A stretch of DNA of 64,000 bases from Halomonas salipaludis (GCF_002286975.1 NZ_NSKB01000004.1:310001-374000), one strand, 5' to 3'; positions 20,262 through 29,396 are shown, numbered from the stretch's first letter. The notes: generated from the sequence alone by a model not told the origin. Numbers and translations: made by a program.

Positions 20262-22440
20262 GTCCCAGGCGTGCAGCGTTGGCGGTAACCGACAGCGAGC
20301 TTGCCGCCATCGCCAGCACCGCCACCAGTGGCGGAATCGCCATCCACACCACCAGCCCCAGCGCCACCAGGTTGTAGCCCGCCGACAGCGCCAGGTTCTG
20401 GCGCATGATGCGCCGCGCCCGCCGTGCGATCTGCCAGGCATCCACTACCCCCGCGACGCCCGGCTCGAGCAGCTGCACCGCCGCGCCGTCGCGAGCCGGC
20501 CGGCTCGCCCCCTGCGGCGCCATGCCGACGTCGGCGGTGGCCAGCGCCAGCACATCGTTGACGCCGTCGCCGACGAACAGCGACGGCCGCTCAAGGCGTG
20601 CCACCAGCCGTGCCTTGGCCTCCGGCGACTGGCCGGCAAAGCATTCACGCGGCGCAAAACCGGTCGCCTCGCCCACCGCCGCCACCTCGGCGGCGCAATC
20701 ACCGCTGACCAGCGCCAGCGTCATGCCGGCGCGGCGCAGCTCGGCCAAGGGCGCCAGCGCACCGCTGTCGGGGCAGTCGCGCAGGGTCAGCTCGCCGAGC
20801 CACTCGCCGTTGCGCGCCACCGCCACCCGACTGCCGACCTGCGACTCGTCGTCGCTGTCCGCGCGTGCCGGAAGGCCCAGCTCGGCGGCCAGCCAGGCCG
20901 GCGCACCGACCAGCAATCGAGCGCCATCGGCCAGCCTCACGCGGCGCCCGCCGCCTGCCGACTCGACGATCTCGACCGGCGCCTCACCCATCGCCAGGCC
21001 GCGCCGATCGGCGGCCTGGCGCAGCGCCAGCCCCAGCGGATGCTCGCTGCCCCATTCCGCCTGGGCCGCCAGCCTCAGCAGCGTTGGTTCGTCCACTCCC
21101 TCGGCCGGCAGGCACTCGGCCAGCTCGGCCTCGCCGCGGGTCAGGGTGCCGGTCTTGTCGAAGGCGGCGCTGCGCACCTGGCCCAGCGACTCGAAGGCGG
21201 CCAGATCACGGAACACCACCCCATGGCGCAGCGCCTGGCTACCGGCGGCAAGATTGGCCAGCGGAATCGCCAGCCCCACCGCGCAGGGGCACGCCACCAC
21301 CAGCACCGAGAGCGCCCGTACCAGCGATTCCTCGACGGTCACCCCGGCCAACAGCAAACCACCGAGGGTCATCACCGCCAGCACCACGGCCAACGGGCTA
21401 AGCCAGGCAGCGAAGCGGTCGGCCAGGCGCTGCAGCTCGCCCTTGCGCGCATGCAGCTCGAGCATCTGGTGATGCAGGCGGTCGAGGTAGCCCTCGCCGG
21501 CGCGGGCCGTGACCACCAGCGTGATCGCCTCGCCGAGGTTACGACTGCCGGCCTGAAGCGCCGCACCGCGCTGGCGACTCACCGCCCGCGCCTCGCCGTT
21601 GAGCGGCGACAGGTCGAGCCAGGCCCTGTCGCTCTCCAGTGCGCCATCGAGCGGCACCAGCTCACCGACGTCGACACGCACTCGCTCGCCGAGAGCGACC
21701 TCGTCCAGCGCCCGCGTATGCAGCGTCCCAGCCTCCAGCACTTCGACCTCGGCGACATGCGGATAGAGACGCGACAGCGCCCGCAGTCCGCGATAGCGGC
21801 ACAGCGTCTCCACCAGCCGGCCCACCAGCAGCAGCAGGATCAGCATCACCGCGGTATCGAAGTAGACCTCCGCCGAGCCACGCCACAGTAGCCAAACCGA
21901 GACCAGCACCGCGCCCAGCACGCCCAGGCTGATCAGTGCATCCATGCCCGGGCGGCCGGCGCGCAGGGTACGCCAGCCGGCACGATAGAAGGGCCAGCCG
22001 GCATAGCTCACCACCGGCACTGCGAAGGCCCCCGAGACCAGCGCCAGCACGAACTCCAAGCGCGGCCCGGGCAGTGCCCCGACATAGATCAACAGCGAGG
22101 CGAGCATGGTCCACATGCCGAAGCTGGCGCCCACCGCCAGGCGCAGCGTCAGGCGGCGGCTCTCGGCCTCGAGGCGGCTCTCGGCGTCCTGGGCCGCCTC
22201 GAGGGGCACCAGCCGATAGCCCAGGCGGCGCACCCGCGGCGCCAGCGTCTCCAGGGCGATCGCCTCGGCGTCGCCGCTGAGGTGCACCGTGGCGGTGGCG
22301 TAGTTGACACTGGCACGCGACACGCCGCGGTGGCGCGCCAGCACGCTCTCCACCGCCTGGGCACAGCTGGTGCACCACATGCCGTGCAGCGAGTAGAGTG
22401 CGGTGTCGGCGTTGAGTGCCGGATGGGAGGCGTCGGGCAT
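20251..22440 (-). CDS. Cu+-translocating P-type ATPase (CopA2/CcoI-like)
   Basis: This 729-residue P1B ATPase has an N-terminal metal-binding domain with GMWCTSCAQAVE, eight predicted membrane segments with the CPC copper motif in VVACPCAVGLA, the phosphorylated Asp in DKTGT, SEHPLG and GDGVND. GMWCTSC is closer to FixI/CcoI-type pumps, which supply copper for cytochrome oxidase assembly, than to detoxifying CopA. No cco genes are adjacent. It is divergent from dsbG (111 bases), next to a Dsb cluster whose relatives respond to copper. It ends inside the 3' end of the convergent GH13 gene. Confidence 0.92.
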   Translation of the reverse strand: MPDASHPALNADTALYSLHGMWCTSCAQAVESVLARHRGVSRASVNYATATVHLSGDAEAIALETLAPRVRRLGYRLVPLEAAQDAESRLEAESRRLTLRLAVGASFGMWTMLASLLIYVGALPGPRLEFVLALVSGAFAVPVVSYAGWPFYRAGWRTLRAGRPGMDALISLGVLGAVLVSVWLLWRGSAEVYFDTAVMLILLLLVGRLVETLCRYRGLRALSRLYPHVAEVEVLEAGTLHTRALDEVALGERVRVDVGELVPLDGALESDRAWLDLSPLNGEARAVSRQRGAALQAGSRNLGEAITLVVTARAGEGYLDRLHHQMLELHARKGELQRLADRFAAWLSPLAVVLAVMTLGGLLLAGVTVEESLVRALSVLVVACPCAVGLAIPLANLAAGSQALRHGVVFRDLAAFESLGQVRSAAFDKTGTLTRGEAELAECLPAEGVDEPTLLRLAAQAEWGSEHPLGLALRQAADRRGLAMGEAPVEIVESAGGGRRVRLADGARLLVGAPAWLAAELGLPARADSDDESQVGSRVAVARNGEWLGELTLRDCPDSGALAPLAELRRAGMTLALVSGDCAAEVAAVGEATGFAPRECFAGQSPEAKARLVARLERPSLFVGDGVNDVLALATADVGMAPQGASRPARDGAAVQLLEPGVAGVVDAWQIARRARRIMRQNLALSAGYNLVALGLVVWMAIPPLVAVLAMAASSLSVTANAARLGLSD

Positions 22441-22551
22441 GGCCGTCCTTGGCGAATGTTCGGAAAAATGCGTCAGCGTACCGCGGCCTCGCCGCTGGGC
22501 AGAACGCCCCGGGCGTGGCAGTCTGCACGCAGAGACCTACGAGGATGCCTC

Positions 22552-23301
22552 ATGCCCCCGCTTCACGCACGCCTGTCTGCCGTTCTACTCGCCCTGCTAC
22601 CCGCCGGCGCCGTGGCCAGCGATTGGCCGGCACCGATCGCCGCCCTGCAAGCCCAGGGCATGACCATCCACGGGGAATTCGAGGCCCTGGGCGGTATGAC
22701 CGGCTACGCCGGCAGCTATCAGGGTCACGAGCTGGCCGCCTACCTGCTGCCCGACGGCGAGCATGTGATCGTCGGCACCCTGCAGGACGCCGAGGGCAAC
22801 GACCTGAGCCGGCCAATGCTCGATGAAGTGATTCGCGGCGAGGAGGATGGTGAAAGCCTGGCGATGCTCGAACAGAGCGCCTGGATTGCCGAGGGCGAGG
22901 CCGAACGCATCGTCTACGTGTTCACCGACCCCTACTGCCCCTACTGCCAGCGGCTGTTCGACAAGGCACGCCCCTGGGTCGAGGCCGGCGAGGTGCAGCT
23001 GCGCCACGTGATGGTCGGGCTGATGGAGCGCGACAGTCCGCGCACGGCCATTTCACTGCTGGCCGCCGACGACCCCAGCGCAGCACTGCTCGCCCATCAT
23101 CGCGGCGAAGAGACGCCACACCTGGAGACCCTGCCCCGCGATCTGGAGGAGGCGCTGTTCGACAACCACCAGCTGATGGAGAGTTTCGGCCTGATGGCCA
23201 CTCCGAGCATGGTCTATCAGGGCGAGCGCGGCCTGCAGATGGCCCACGGCCTGCCCGACGAGGACGAACTGGCGGCGATTTTTGGTGCGCCGCATCCCTG
23301 A
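22552..23301 (+). CDS. dsbG: Thiol:disulfide interchange protein, DsbG-like (copy 1)
   Basis: This 249-residue periplasmic protein has a signal peptide (MPPLHARLSAVLLALLPAG, cut near AVAS), a DsbC/DsbG-type N-terminal dimerisation region and a thioredoxin domain with FTDPYCPYCQRLF (CPYC active site). It ends with the cis-proline region FGLMATPSMVYQ. DsbG isomerases are kept reduced by DsbD, which is encoded next. GAGG lies eight bases before the ATG at 22552; the longer upstream frame lacks similarity. A second paralogue lies at 26142-26900. Confidence 0.9.
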   Translation: MPPLHARLSAVLLALLPAGAVASDWPAPIAALQAQGMTIHGEFEALGGMTGYAGSYQGHELAAYLLPDGEHVIVGTLQDAEGNDLSRPMLDEVIRGEEDGESLAMLEQSAWIAEGEAERIVYVFTDPYCPYCQRLFDKARPWVEAGEVQLRHVMVGLMERDSPRTAISLLAADDPSAALLAHHRGEETPHLETLPRDLEEALFDNHQLMESFGLMATPSMVYQGERGLQMAHGLPDEDELAAIFGAPHP

Positions 23302-23360
23302 CGACCGACCGGCCCTAGCTTTGCCTTGTTAGTCACCATGCAGGGTGCCTGGCATGCTCT

Positions 23361-23377
23361 TAATCCTCACATAATCC
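23361..23377 (+). promoter_or_regulatory. TAATCC direct repeat upstream of dsbD
   Basis: TAATCC (23361-23366) and TAATCC (23372-23377) repeat with an 11-base period, about 48-64 bases before the dsbD start. Head-to-tail half-sites one helical turn apart are typical of OmpR-family response regulators. One such regulator is encoded at 28248-28949. Confidence 0.5.
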
Positions 23378-23424
23378 CCTCCCGCTAGTCTGACCGCCTC
23401 TTCACCGACACTCGATGAGAGGCC

Positions 23425-25296
23425 ATGATGACCCAGCCTTATTTCGCGGCCCTTGGTGGTAACAAGACCGCACGATGCCTGCGCCAGCTGCTGACAATGA
23501 TCCTGCTGCTGGTCTCTCCCTTGTCCATGGCTCAATCCTTCTTTGCCGAGGAGAGTGGCTTCCTGGCACCGGATCAGGCCTTTACGCTATCACTCTCCCG
23601 TGAAGGGGATAGCCTGATGGCGCACTGGGAGATCGCCGATGAGCACTACCTGTATCGGCATACCTTCGAGGCCGACATCGACGGACGCTCATACGCACTC
23701 TCCCCGCCACGCGGTACATTGATCGAGGACGAGTTCTTTGGTGAATCCGAGGTATTCCACGACGCCGTGGAGCTGACGCTTCCGGTCGCAGATGCCGACC
23801 ATGTCACCTTGACCTGGCAAGGCTGCGCTGAAGCTGGCTTGTGCTACCCGCCGCAGCAGAAACGTATCGAACTCGCCACATTAGCGCCATCAGATGCCTC
23901 TCCAGGGGATACGCCCCTCGCGTCCTCCTCCCCTCAAGCCCCTCAGGCAGAGGATCAGCAACTCGCCTCTCGACTCGCCAACGCGCCTCCACTGTGGGTA
24001 CTGGGCGCCTTCTTCGCCATGGGGCTGCTGCTGACCTTCACACCATGCGTGCTACCGATGATCCCGATCCTCTCCAGCTTGATCATCGGCGATCAACGCA
24101 CCGCCAAGCCCACTGCCTGGCGCGGACTGGGACTGTCGCTGGCTTTCGTGATTCCCATGGCGATGACATACGCGTCTCTCGGCGTAGCCGCTGCCTTGGC
24201 GGGCGCCAACCTGCAGATGCTGTTTCAGGCACCGCTCTTCATCGGCATCTTCGCGGTTGTCTTCGTGCTCCTGGCCATGGCCATGATGGGTGTCTTCGAA
24301 TTGACGATTCCCCAAGGAGTGACTCAGCGCCTGGACGCAGCCTTATCACGGGTACGCGGCGGCCGTATTACGGGTGCCGCGGCCATGGGCGTGCTATCGG
24401 CGATCCTGGTCGGCCCTTGCATGACCGCGCCACTTGCCGGGGCACTGCTCTACATCGCCGAGACCGGCGATGCCTGGCACGGTGGACTCGCACTGCTGGC
24501 ACTCGGTCTCGGCATGGGGGTGCCGCTGATCGCAGTGGGCACGCTGGGTCCCCGCCTACTACCCCGACCCGGTGCCTGGATGCTGCGTGTCCGCGTGGTA
24601 TTCGGATTCGTGCTGTTGGGCATGGCCATCTGGTTCTCTACACGCATTCTGCCAGGACCACTCGGCCTGGCGCTCTGGGGAGCGCTGCTGGTCGGCATGG
24701 CGATCGCCAGCCTGCAGGTCGCCAGGGAACTGAAGGGCAAGCGTCTGGCAACCCCCTTTCTTCAGAGCCTGGCCTTCACGCTGGCGGCATGGGGGCTGAT
24801 GGGGCTGGTAGGTGCAGGGCTGGGCGGTAGCGACATATCCCGCCCGTTGGCCCAACTGTCGCCCTCGCCGACATCGGCAGGCAACGGCGCCGCCCCTGCC
24901 GACACGCTGACGTTCGATACGCTAGCCAACCAAGCGGCCCTCGACGATCGACTACACGAGGCATCAAGCGAGGGCATGTGGACCATGCTCGAGTTCACTG
25001 CCGACTGGTGCATCACCTGCCAGATCATCGAGCGCGAGGTGTTCGGTGATAGCGAGGTGCAACGAGCGTTGAGCGACGTTGCGCGCTTGCAGGTGGATGT
25101 CACCGACTACACCGCCGACGACCGCGAGATCATGTCCGCGCTGGGCATCATCGGGCCACCCTCCATCCTGTTCTTCGGTCCGGACGGTGACGAGAGACGC
25201 CACGCTCGCATCATCGGCGACATCGATGCCGATGGCTTTCTGCGGCGTCTCACAGAAGCGGGTCACACCACTCCCACCAGCCAAGAGATGTACTGA
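23425..25296 (+). CDS. dsbD: Thiol:disulfide interchange protein DsbD
   Basis: This 623-residue protein moves electrons from cytoplasmic thioredoxin across the inner membrane to periplasmic isomerases. It has a signal peptide, a periplasmic alpha domain (cysteines in WQGCAEAGLCYPP), an eight-helix membrane domain with FTPCVLPMIPI and GPCMTAPLAG cysteines, and a C-terminal thioredoxin domain with FTADWCITCQIIERE. All six functional cysteines are present. It starts the dsbD-tlpA-dsbG string on the plus strand, matching the P. aeruginosa dsb cluster controlled by DsbRS. Only three bases separate it from the next gene. Confidence 0.95.
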   Translation: MMTQPYFAALGGNKTARCLRQLLTMILLLVSPLSMAQSFFAEESGFLAPDQAFTLSLSREGDSLMAHWEIADEHYLYRHTFEADIDGRSYALSPPRGTLIEDEFFGESEVFHDAVELTLPVADADHVTLTWQGCAEAGLCYPPQQKRIELATLAPSDASPGDTPLASSSPQAPQAEDQQLASRLANAPPLWVLGAFFAMGLLLTFTPCVLPMIPILSSLIIGDQRTAKPTAWRGLGLSLAFVIPMAMTYASLGVAAALAGANLQMLFQAPLFIGIFAVVFVLLAMAMMGVFELTIPQGVTQRLDAALSRVRGGRITGAAAMGVLSAILVGPCMTAPLAGALLYIAETGDAWHGGLALLALGLGMGVPLIAVGTLGPRLLPRPGAWMLRVRVVFGFVLLGMAIWFSTRILPGPLGLALWGALLVGMAIASLQVARELKGKRLATPFLQSLAFTLAAWGLMGLVGAGLGGSDISRPLAQLSPSPTSAGNGAAPADTLTFDTLANQAALDDRLHEASSEGMWTMLEFTADWCITCQIIEREVFGDSEVQRALSDVARLQVDVTDYTADDREIMSALGIIGPPSILFFGPDGDERRHARIIGDIDADGFLRRLTEAGHTTPTSQEMY

Positions 25297-25299
25297 ATC

Positions 25300-26115
25300 A
25301 TGCTGAATCATAGTATCGCCATTGGCCCACTGGGCTTCAGTATCGGCCAGGTCCTGTTGATGCTCAGCTTCGCCATCGCCCTGGCCGTCGGGGCCTGGGC
25401 GGGACGAGGGAGCCGTACGGGCGTCAGCGATACCCTCTTTACGCTGCTGCTGATCGCGTTACTCGGTGCCAGGCTGGTGTTCGTAGCGCGCTACTGGAGC
25501 AGCTACGACAGCCTCGCCGGCGTGCTGGACATTCGCGACCGCGGGTTCGATCCGTTCGGCGCGCTTGGGGCAGGTGCCCTCTACATTGCCTGGCGCCTGT
25601 GGCAGGCACCCGCCCAGCGCCGGGCGCTGGCCGCCGCCCTATTCGGCGGTGCGCTGTCATGGAGCCTGCTTGCCGGTCCGTTGACGCTGATGGACGCCAC
25701 CTCGCGCCCGTTGCCGAGTGTCGAGCTGGTCACCCTGGAGGGCAGTGACACCTCGTTGCCGGCACTGGCCAACGCCGAGGGACGCCCGCTGGTGGTCAAC
25801 CTGTGGGCCAGCTGGTGCCCTCCCTGTCGCAGGGAGATGCCGGTGTTCGAAGAGGCCCAACACGCCCACGACGACATCACCTTCGTCTTCGTCAACCAGG
25901 GTGAGTCCTTGGCACAGGTGCAGCAGTTCCTGGAAGAGGAGGCCCTGCAACTCGACAACGTTCTGCTCGATGCTGCGCTCGACCTGGGTGAAGTCACCGG
26001 CGCCGTGGCGATGCCCACCACGCTGTACTACGACGCTACGGGACAATTGGTGGATACCCACTTCGGAGAGCTATCGCGCGCCACCCTGCAGCGTGGACTG
26101 CAACGCCTGCGCTAA
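25300..26115 (+). CDS. TlpA-like thioredoxin-domain protein with multi-helix membrane N-terminus
   Basis: The 271-residue protein has two parts. Residues 1 to about 130 hold several hydrophobic helices with ALLGARLVFVARYWSSYD and FDPFGALGAGALYIAWRL, a pattern that recalls the membrane fold of prolipoprotein diacylglyceryl transferase (Lgt). Residues from about 135 form a TlpA/DsbE thioredoxin domain with LWASWCPPCRREMPVF and the cis-proline AMPTTLYY. It probably receives electrons from DsbD, encoded three bases upstream, and reduces periplasmic partners. The Lgt likeness is my reading; the catalytic residues of Lgt were not verified and may be missing. Its start overlaps the dsbD ribosome footprint, suggesting coupled translation. 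Confidence 0.82.
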   Translation: MLNHSIAIGPLGFSIGQVLLMLSFAIALAVGAWAGRGSRTGVSDTLFTLLLIALLGARLVFVARYWSSYDSLAGVLDIRDRGFDPFGALGAGALYIAWRLWQAPAQRRALAAALFGGALSWSLLAGPLTLMDATSRPLPSVELVTLEGSDTSLPALANAEGRPLVVNLWASWCPPCRREMPVFEEAQHAHDDITFVFVNQGESLAQVQQFLEEEALQLDNVLLDAALDLGEVTGAVAMPTTLYYDATGQLVDTHFGELSRATLQRGLQRLR

Positions 26116-26141
26116 TTCACACCACATGGAGACCGTCTACC

Positions 26142-26900
26142 ATGCGACACCCCCTTGTACTGACCAGCACCCTGCTTGCCTGGTCACTGGCAACCCCGGC
26201 CCTGGCCGATGACCACTGGCCGGCACCGGTTCAGGCACTTGCCGAGCAGGGCTTGATGATCCATACCGAATTCGATGCTCCCGGCGGGCTGAGGGGCTTT
26301 GCGTCGAGCTATCCCACCGGCGAGGCCACCATCTACCTCATGCCGGACGGAGAGCACGCCATCGTCGGCACCCTGGTGGATGAACAGGGCAGCGACCTGT
26401 CCAGTCCGGCACTCGACAGGTACGTGCGTGCCGAGCAGTATGCCGAAGTGTGGCAAGACCTGGAGGCGAGCCACTGGATCGCCGACGGTGACCCGGAAGC
26501 AACGCGGATCGTCTATACCTTCACCGATCCCAACTGCCCCTTCTGCCGGCAGCTATGGCAAGCCACCCGACCGTGGGTCGATGCGGGGGAGGTTCAGTTG
26601 CGCCACGTAATGGTCGGTATCCTGCGCAGCGACAGCCCTGCCCAGGCCGCCGTACTCCTGGGCAGTGACGACCCGGCGGCGGCCCTCGACGAGCATCACC
26701 GACAACAAACCGACCTCGCCATCGAAGCGCAACCGCGTGCCATCGAAGAGCAGGTCTATACCAACAATCAGCTTTTCGAAAGCCTGGGGTTCATGGCCAC
26801 TCCCACCACACTCTTCCAGGCGGGTGACAGAATCGAGCGGATCGAGGGCATGCCCGACGCCGAACGGCTCGAGCAAGCGATGGGTGGGCCGGCGCCCTGA
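26142..26900 (+). CDS. dsbG: Thiol:disulfide interchange protein, DsbG-like (copy 2)
   Basis: This 252-residue periplasmic protein has a signal peptide (MRHPLVLTSTLLAWSLATPALA) and a thioredoxin domain with FTDPNCPFCRQLW (CPFC active site). It is clearly paralogous to the protein at 22552-23301: both share the WPAPVQAL/WPAPIAAL opening, PDGEHxIVGTL and LRHVMVG blocks. The different CxxC dipeptides (PF versus PY) may tune redox potential. It follows tlpA after 26 bases and ends 19 bases before the convergent sensor kinase gene. Confidence 0.9.
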   Translation: MRHPLVLTSTLLAWSLATPALADDHWPAPVQALAEQGLMIHTEFDAPGGLRGFASSYPTGEATIYLMPDGEHAIVGTLVDEQGSDLSSPALDRYVRAEQYAEVWQDLEASHWIADGDPEATRIVYTFTDPNCPFCRQLWQATRPWVDAGEVQLRHVMVGILRSDSPAQAAVLLGSDDPAAALDEHHRQQTDLAIEAQPRAIEEQVYTNNQLFESLGFMATPTTLFQAGDRIERIEGMPDAERLEQAMGGPAP

Positions 26901-26919
26901 TCGCCTGGTATCGAGTAAC

Positions 26920-28251
26920 TTACCTAGCATGGCAAGGCAGACTGACGTGCGCCTCGAACCCGCTGTCGAGGGTCTGGAAGACGAGCCGTCCATCGACGTG
27001 GTCGAGGATGGCCTGAACGATCGCCAGCCCAAGGCCGACGCCCGATGAGTCGGCGCGATGCCAGAAACGCTGGGTCACCTTCTCAAGCGACTCGGCGGCG
27101 ATGCCGCAGCCCTGATCGGCAATCCGCACCGCGACCCGCTCGATGCCATCGCCACAGGACGGTTCGATTGCCGCCGAGAGGCTCACCTCAGCCTCGTCAG
27201 GCCCATGGACGAGCGCATTGTCGAGCAGGTTACGCACGACCAGGCTCAACATTTCACACGACAGTGCGACCGTCACCGCGGGGATCTCACCGGACACTCG
27301 CACGCGCTGGTGACCGGCGCGCACTCGTGCCTCATCGACACAATGCACAAGCATCTCGCTCAAGCAGCAAGCGCCGCTCGATGCCCCCTCATCGCTGGTG
27401 TCGATGCGGGCCAGCGCCAGTAACTGTTCGAGGGTGCCCTCCAGTCGAGTGACGCCCTCGGTTGCCTGCAGCAGCGCGTGTCGAGATGCGCGCTCATCCA
27501 CCCGCATTGCCACCTGCAGGTGGGTCTTGATGGCGGTCAGCGGGGTACGTAATTCATGGGCGGCATCCGCTGAGAACTGCTGCTCTCGGGAGATACTCCG
27601 GCGCATTCTCGACAACAGCCCATTCAGCGTCCGCGCCAAGGGGCCAAGCTCCTGCGGCAGTGCCCGGCTGGTAACCGGCGATAAATCGTCGCGATCCCTT
27701 AGTTCGAGCTCCCGACACCAATGGTCGAGGGGTCTAAGCGAGCGCCAAACGCCCAGTGCAACCGCCACCAGGCTCCCCAAAAGTGCTATCACAAAAGGCA
27801 CGACGGCGACCATGGCGATGTTACCGAGCAGTTGCCGACGCTCGTCGACCCGTTCGGCGGTAGTAATACGCACACCGTCATGGACGAGCGTATAGACCCG
27901 CCACGACACCTCTCCCTCTTGCCGATAGGTGTATCCCGGCTCGGCCTCATCGAGCACCCCGTCGAGCCCGGAATGTGTGCTGGCGAGCCGCTCTCCTTGG
28001 GAAGTGGAGACCCGGCATGCCATCCCCTCGAAAGGGACGCTCATCGACAGCTGTCTGTCGCTCGATAGGGAGGATGCATCAGGCAGGCGCACCACGAGAT
28101 CTGCCACCATGCGTGCCGACTGCGCAAGGCGCCGGTCGAGCGTGCGTTCCACCTCGTCACGCAGATCCCACATCAACCAAGCCGCCGCCGCGCCCCAGGT
28201 CAGCAGCAGGGTGAGCCCCAACGTCCACGACAGTCTGGCCCGCAGACTCAT
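26920..28251 (-). CDS. Sensor histidine kinase, DsbS-like
   Basis: This 443-residue membrane kinase has an N-terminal transmembrane helix (about 9-29), a periplasmic domain of about 110 residues, a second helix near 150-170, then the H-box DAAHELRTPLTAIKTHL, N-box VVRNLLDNALVHG and G-box GVGLGLAIVQ. The periplasmic domain contains a single cysteine (EGMACRVS, near residue 79). Position beside dsbD-tlpA-dsbG matches DsbS of P. aeruginosa, reported to sense copper; orthology is inferred from context. Its start overlaps the regulator stop by four bases. Confidence 0.88.
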   Translation of the reverse strand: MSLRARLSWTLGLTLLLTWGAAAAWLMWDLRDEVERTLDRRLAQSARMVADLVVRLPDASSLSSDRQLSMSVPFEGMACRVSTSQGERLASTHSGLDGVLDEAEPGYTYRQEGEVSWRVYTLVHDGVRITTAERVDERRQLLGNIAMVAVVPFVIALLGSLVAVALGVWRSLRPLDHWCRELELRDRDDLSPVTSRALPQELGPLARTLNGLLSRMRRSISREQQFSADAAHELRTPLTAIKTHLQVAMRVDERASRHALLQATEGVTRLEGTLEQLLALARIDTSDEGASSGACCLSEMLVHCVDEARVRAGHQRVRVSGEIPAVTVALSCEMLSLVVRNLLDNALVHGPDEAEVSLSAAIEPSCGDGIERVAVRIADQGCGIAAESLEKVTQRFWHRADSSGVGLGLAIVQAILDHVDGRLVFQTLDSGFEAHVSLPCHAR

Positions 28252-28949
28252 GTCTGCTGCCTACGTATCGACACCATGTCGTGCAGCGTCTGCGCGGTTC
28301 CCAGACGATACCCGAGGCCGCGTACGGTCTCGATCACCTCAGCCCCCAGCTTGCGTCGCAGATGGTGAAGATGGACGTTCAACGCATTGCTCTCCACGCT
28401 GTCGTTGAAGCCATAGAGGCTGTCGTGCAGGCGCGCCGCACTCAGCACCTGACCTGGCGCCTGCAGGAACGTTTCGAGCAGCGCCGTCTCGCGACGCGAC
28501 AGTGACACATGGTGCCCTGCCATGGTTAAACCTCGCGTACGCGGATCGAAGCGCAGGGGACCATGCACGATGTCGGGGCTCGCACGGCCCGCTGCACGCC
28601 TCAGCAAGGCATGCAAGCGTGCAATCAACTCATCCAGGTCGAATGGCTTGACCAGGTAATCATCGGCCCCCACGGAGAGCCCTTCGATGCGATGCTCGAT
28701 GGCATCTAGTGCGGTCAGCATCAGCACCGGCACCCCTATCTCTCTAACCCGCCACTGACGCAACAGGTCGATCCCGTCGCCATCCGTCAAACGGCGATCT
28801 AGCACCACGACATCACTTTGCAATACGCTCAGTGCGTGATCAGCAGCCGACAGCGACCCAACTACCTCCACCGACCAGCCAGCATGCTCTAGCCCTGCGC
28901 GAATGCCCGAGGCCACCAAGGCATCGTCCTCAACGATCAGCACATGCAT
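28248..28949 (-). CDS. OmpR-family response regulator, DsbR-like
   Basis: This 233-residue regulator has a receiver domain (MHVLIVEDDALVASGIRAGL; phosphoacceptor Asp in VVVLDRRLTDGDG; Lys in GADDYLVKPFDLDEL) and a C-terminal winged helix with SNALNVHLHHLRRKLG and VRGLGYRLG. It probably controls the neighbouring dsb genes; an 11-base direct repeat upstream of dsbD is a candidate site. ATG at 28949 begins the receiver sequence directly; an ATG five codons upstream is possible. It lies 27 bases after the yeeE-type operon on the same strand. Confidence 0.9.
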   Translation of the reverse strand: MHVLIVEDDALVASGIRAGLEHAGWSVEVVGSLSAADHALSVLQSDVVVLDRRLTDGDGIDLLRQWRVREIGVPVLMLTALDAIEHRIEGLSVGADDYLVKPFDLDELIARLHALLRRAAGRASPDIVHGPLRFDPRTRGLTMAGHHVSLSRRETALLETFLQAPGQVLSAARLHDSLYGFNDSVESNALNVHLHHLRRKLGAEVIETVRGLGYRLGTAQTLHDMVSIRRQQT

Positions 28950-28976
28950 CGCCACCACACCCATCGATGAACTCGA

Positions 28977-29396
28977 TCATGCGACCTTCCGGGCCACATA
29001 CCAACCTGCCACCATCGCTACCAGCATCGCCACCAAGGGCAGCGACAGACCGGCGATGGAGGCGATCGCCGGCCCCGGGCAGTAGCCGGAGAGCCCCCAG
29101 CCGATGCCGAACAGGGCAGCCCCCCCGATCAGCCGGCCGTCGAGGTCCTGGCGAGTCGGCAGCTGGAAGGCCTCGCCGTAGATCGGGGCCGTGCGCTTGA
29201 AGACCAGGCGATAGCCGATGAAGTTGGTGACCACGGCACCACCGAGCACGAACATCAGGGTCGGGTCCCAGGCGCCAAAGAGGTCGAGGAAACCCAGCAC
29301 CCGCGCCGGATCGGTCATCCCGGAAATCGCCAGGCCGAGGCCGAACAGCAGGCCGGCGATGTAGCCCATCACTGGCTTCAAGGTCTCGGTCTTCAT
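28977..29396 (-). CDS. YeeE/YedE-family transporter subunit (DUF6691 type)
   Basis: This 139-residue membrane protein has four hydrophobic stretches and the conserved cysteine motif GLSGYCPGPAIAS. It resembles one half of YeeE/YedE sulfur-compound transporters, which pass thiosulfate or related sulfur species by relay on cysteines. MKTETLKPVMGYIAGLLFGLGL is the start. It overlaps the partner gene by four bases, and the pair makes up two half-size units of the YeeE fold. The transported species is inferred from the family. Confidence 0.85.
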   Translation of the reverse strand: MKTETLKPVMGYIAGLLFGLGLAISGMTDPARVLGFLDLFGAWDPTLMFVLGGAVVTNFIGYRLVFKRTAPIYGEAFQLPTRQDLDGRLIGGAALFGIGWGLSGYCPGPAIASIAGLSLPLVAMLVAMVAGWYVARKVA

